64,000 nucleotides of DNA, from positions 93,922 through 157,921 of the forward strand of contig CALRPU020000005.1 in the NCBI GenBank assembly GCA_943370175.1. Reading direction: 5' to 3'. Positions within the stretch are counted from its first letter, which is position 1. Every line of letters begins with the position of its first letter. Positions 63,516-64,000 of this stretch are shown piece by piece. The notes under the pieces are model-generated. The model was given only the letters and a program-made list of their open reading frames with translations, did not search any database and was not told where the DNA came from. This DNA comes from Ideonella_A intermedia_A. GTDB lineage: Bacteria > Pseudomonadota > Gammaproteobacteria > Burkholderiales > Burkholderiaceae_C. A program made the translations under genes and the position numbers.

Positions 63516-64000
63516 GCGCTGTTGAGCCCCGCCTCACGCGACCTGGGTGGGGGCTTCACCGTGCGCCGCCTGCTGCCATCGGCGCTGCGGCCGTCGGTGG
63601 GCCCGTTCGTGTTTTTCGACCATTTCGGCCCGATCACCGCCGGCCCGCAGGACCAGCACGACGTGCGGCCTCATCCCCACATCGGCCTGGCCACCGTGAC
63701 CTATCTTTTCGAAGGGGCCATGTTGCACCGCGATTCGACCGGCGCGGTGCAGCGCATCGAACCCGGGGCGATCAACTGGATGACGGCGGGCCGGGGCATC
63801 GTGCATTCCGAGCGCACGCCCGACGACCTGCGCGCCCAGCCACGGCGCAGCCACGGCCTGCAGTTGTGGGCGGCCTTGCCCAGCGATCAAGAAGAGGCCG
63901 AACCCGCCTTCGTCCACACGCCCGCGGCCGACATCCCGCAGCTCGACCTCGACGGCAGCCGCGTTCGCGTGCTGATCGGCGAGGCCTTTGGCGAGCGCTC
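63468..64000 (+). CDS. Pirin family protein, N-terminal part
   Basis: The gene runs off the right edge; 177 codons are visible. The cupin core has GPFVFFDHFGP, then RPHPHIGLATVTYLFEGA with the metal-binding His pair, and WMTAGRGIVHSE with further ligands. Some pirins oxidise quercetin; others act as regulators. ATG 63468 is the longest start; ATG 63492 or 63504 within the same tandem repeat are equally possible, with 63504 (MPIAALLSP) the closest to the domain. TACACT near 63417 may be a -10 box. Confidence 0.9.
   Translation, partial: MPTATPTAMSTAMPIAALLSPASRDLGGGFTVRRLLPSALRPSVGPFVFFDHFGPITAGPQDQHDVRPHPHIGLATVTYLFEGAMLHRDSTGAVQRIEPGAINWMTAGRGIVHSERTPDDLRAQPRRSHGLQLWAALPSDQEEAEPAFVHTPAADIPQLDLDGSRVRVLIGEAFGER

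Overview
The window is a high-GC, gene-dense stretch of a betaproteobacterial chromosome, most likely Burkholderiales (Leptothrix/Rubrivivax/Ideonella-like or Comamonadaceae). The main clues are the aa3 oxidase cluster with its DUF2244, DUF2970, DUF2909 and 37-residue accessory proteins; a Bug-type solute-binding protein; the rubredoxin-pilGHIJ-chpA order; a CIRCE element on rpoH; and housekeeping genes of betaproteobacterial type. I saw no rRNA, tRNA, CRISPR array, insertion sequence or prophage. No gene-free stretch exceeds 300 bases; the longest are 39807-40051 and 15795-15991.

Layout. 1-6252 (+): end of an EEP-family phosphodiesterase, cardiolipin synthase B, a ligase-associated exonuclease with an ATP-dependent DNA ligase, lpxC and a small membrane protein. 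6312-15794 (-): a nine-gene operon with a complete Liv-type ABC importer, an acyl-CoA ligase, a TetR regulator, a crotonase and a thiolase, probably for uptake, CoA activation and breakdown of an unidentified carboxylic acid. 15992-20922: an esterase, mpl, a DUF6152 protein, hemL and an atypical thiD. 21094-32121 (+): rubredoxin, then the type IV pilus chemosensory genes pilG, pilH, pilI, pilJ and a 2204-residue chpA/pilL.

32097-38191: phrB converges on chpA. Divergently, yqgE-ruvX-pyrR-pyrB-pyrC'-plsC form a tight operon with a catalytically dead dihydroorotase. 38223-43884: gpmA, rhodanese, glutaredoxin, secB, gpsA, a Bug protein, trmL and comF. 43907-55040 (+): a BioC-like methyltransferase, then the full aa3-type cytochrome c oxidase cluster with assembly factors (ctaG, surf1, two SCO-like proteins) and heme O/A synthesis genes.

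55083-62235 (-): a small membrane protein; rpoH under a CIRCE operator; then a likely four-gene operon of a MASE1/CHASE hybrid sensor kinase, two glycosyltransferases of the radical-SAM/arsenosugar-associated families and an MTA phosphorylase. ychF and the start of a pirin gene close the window.

Most notable: the kinase-glycosyltransferase-MTA phosphorylase operon; a recurring -10 box only 6-8 nt from the start codon in at least seven genes, suggesting leaderless mRNAs; overlapping divergent -10 boxes at comF/bioC; a possible RNA switch in the oxidase leader; and hexanucleotide tandem arrays inside chpA.
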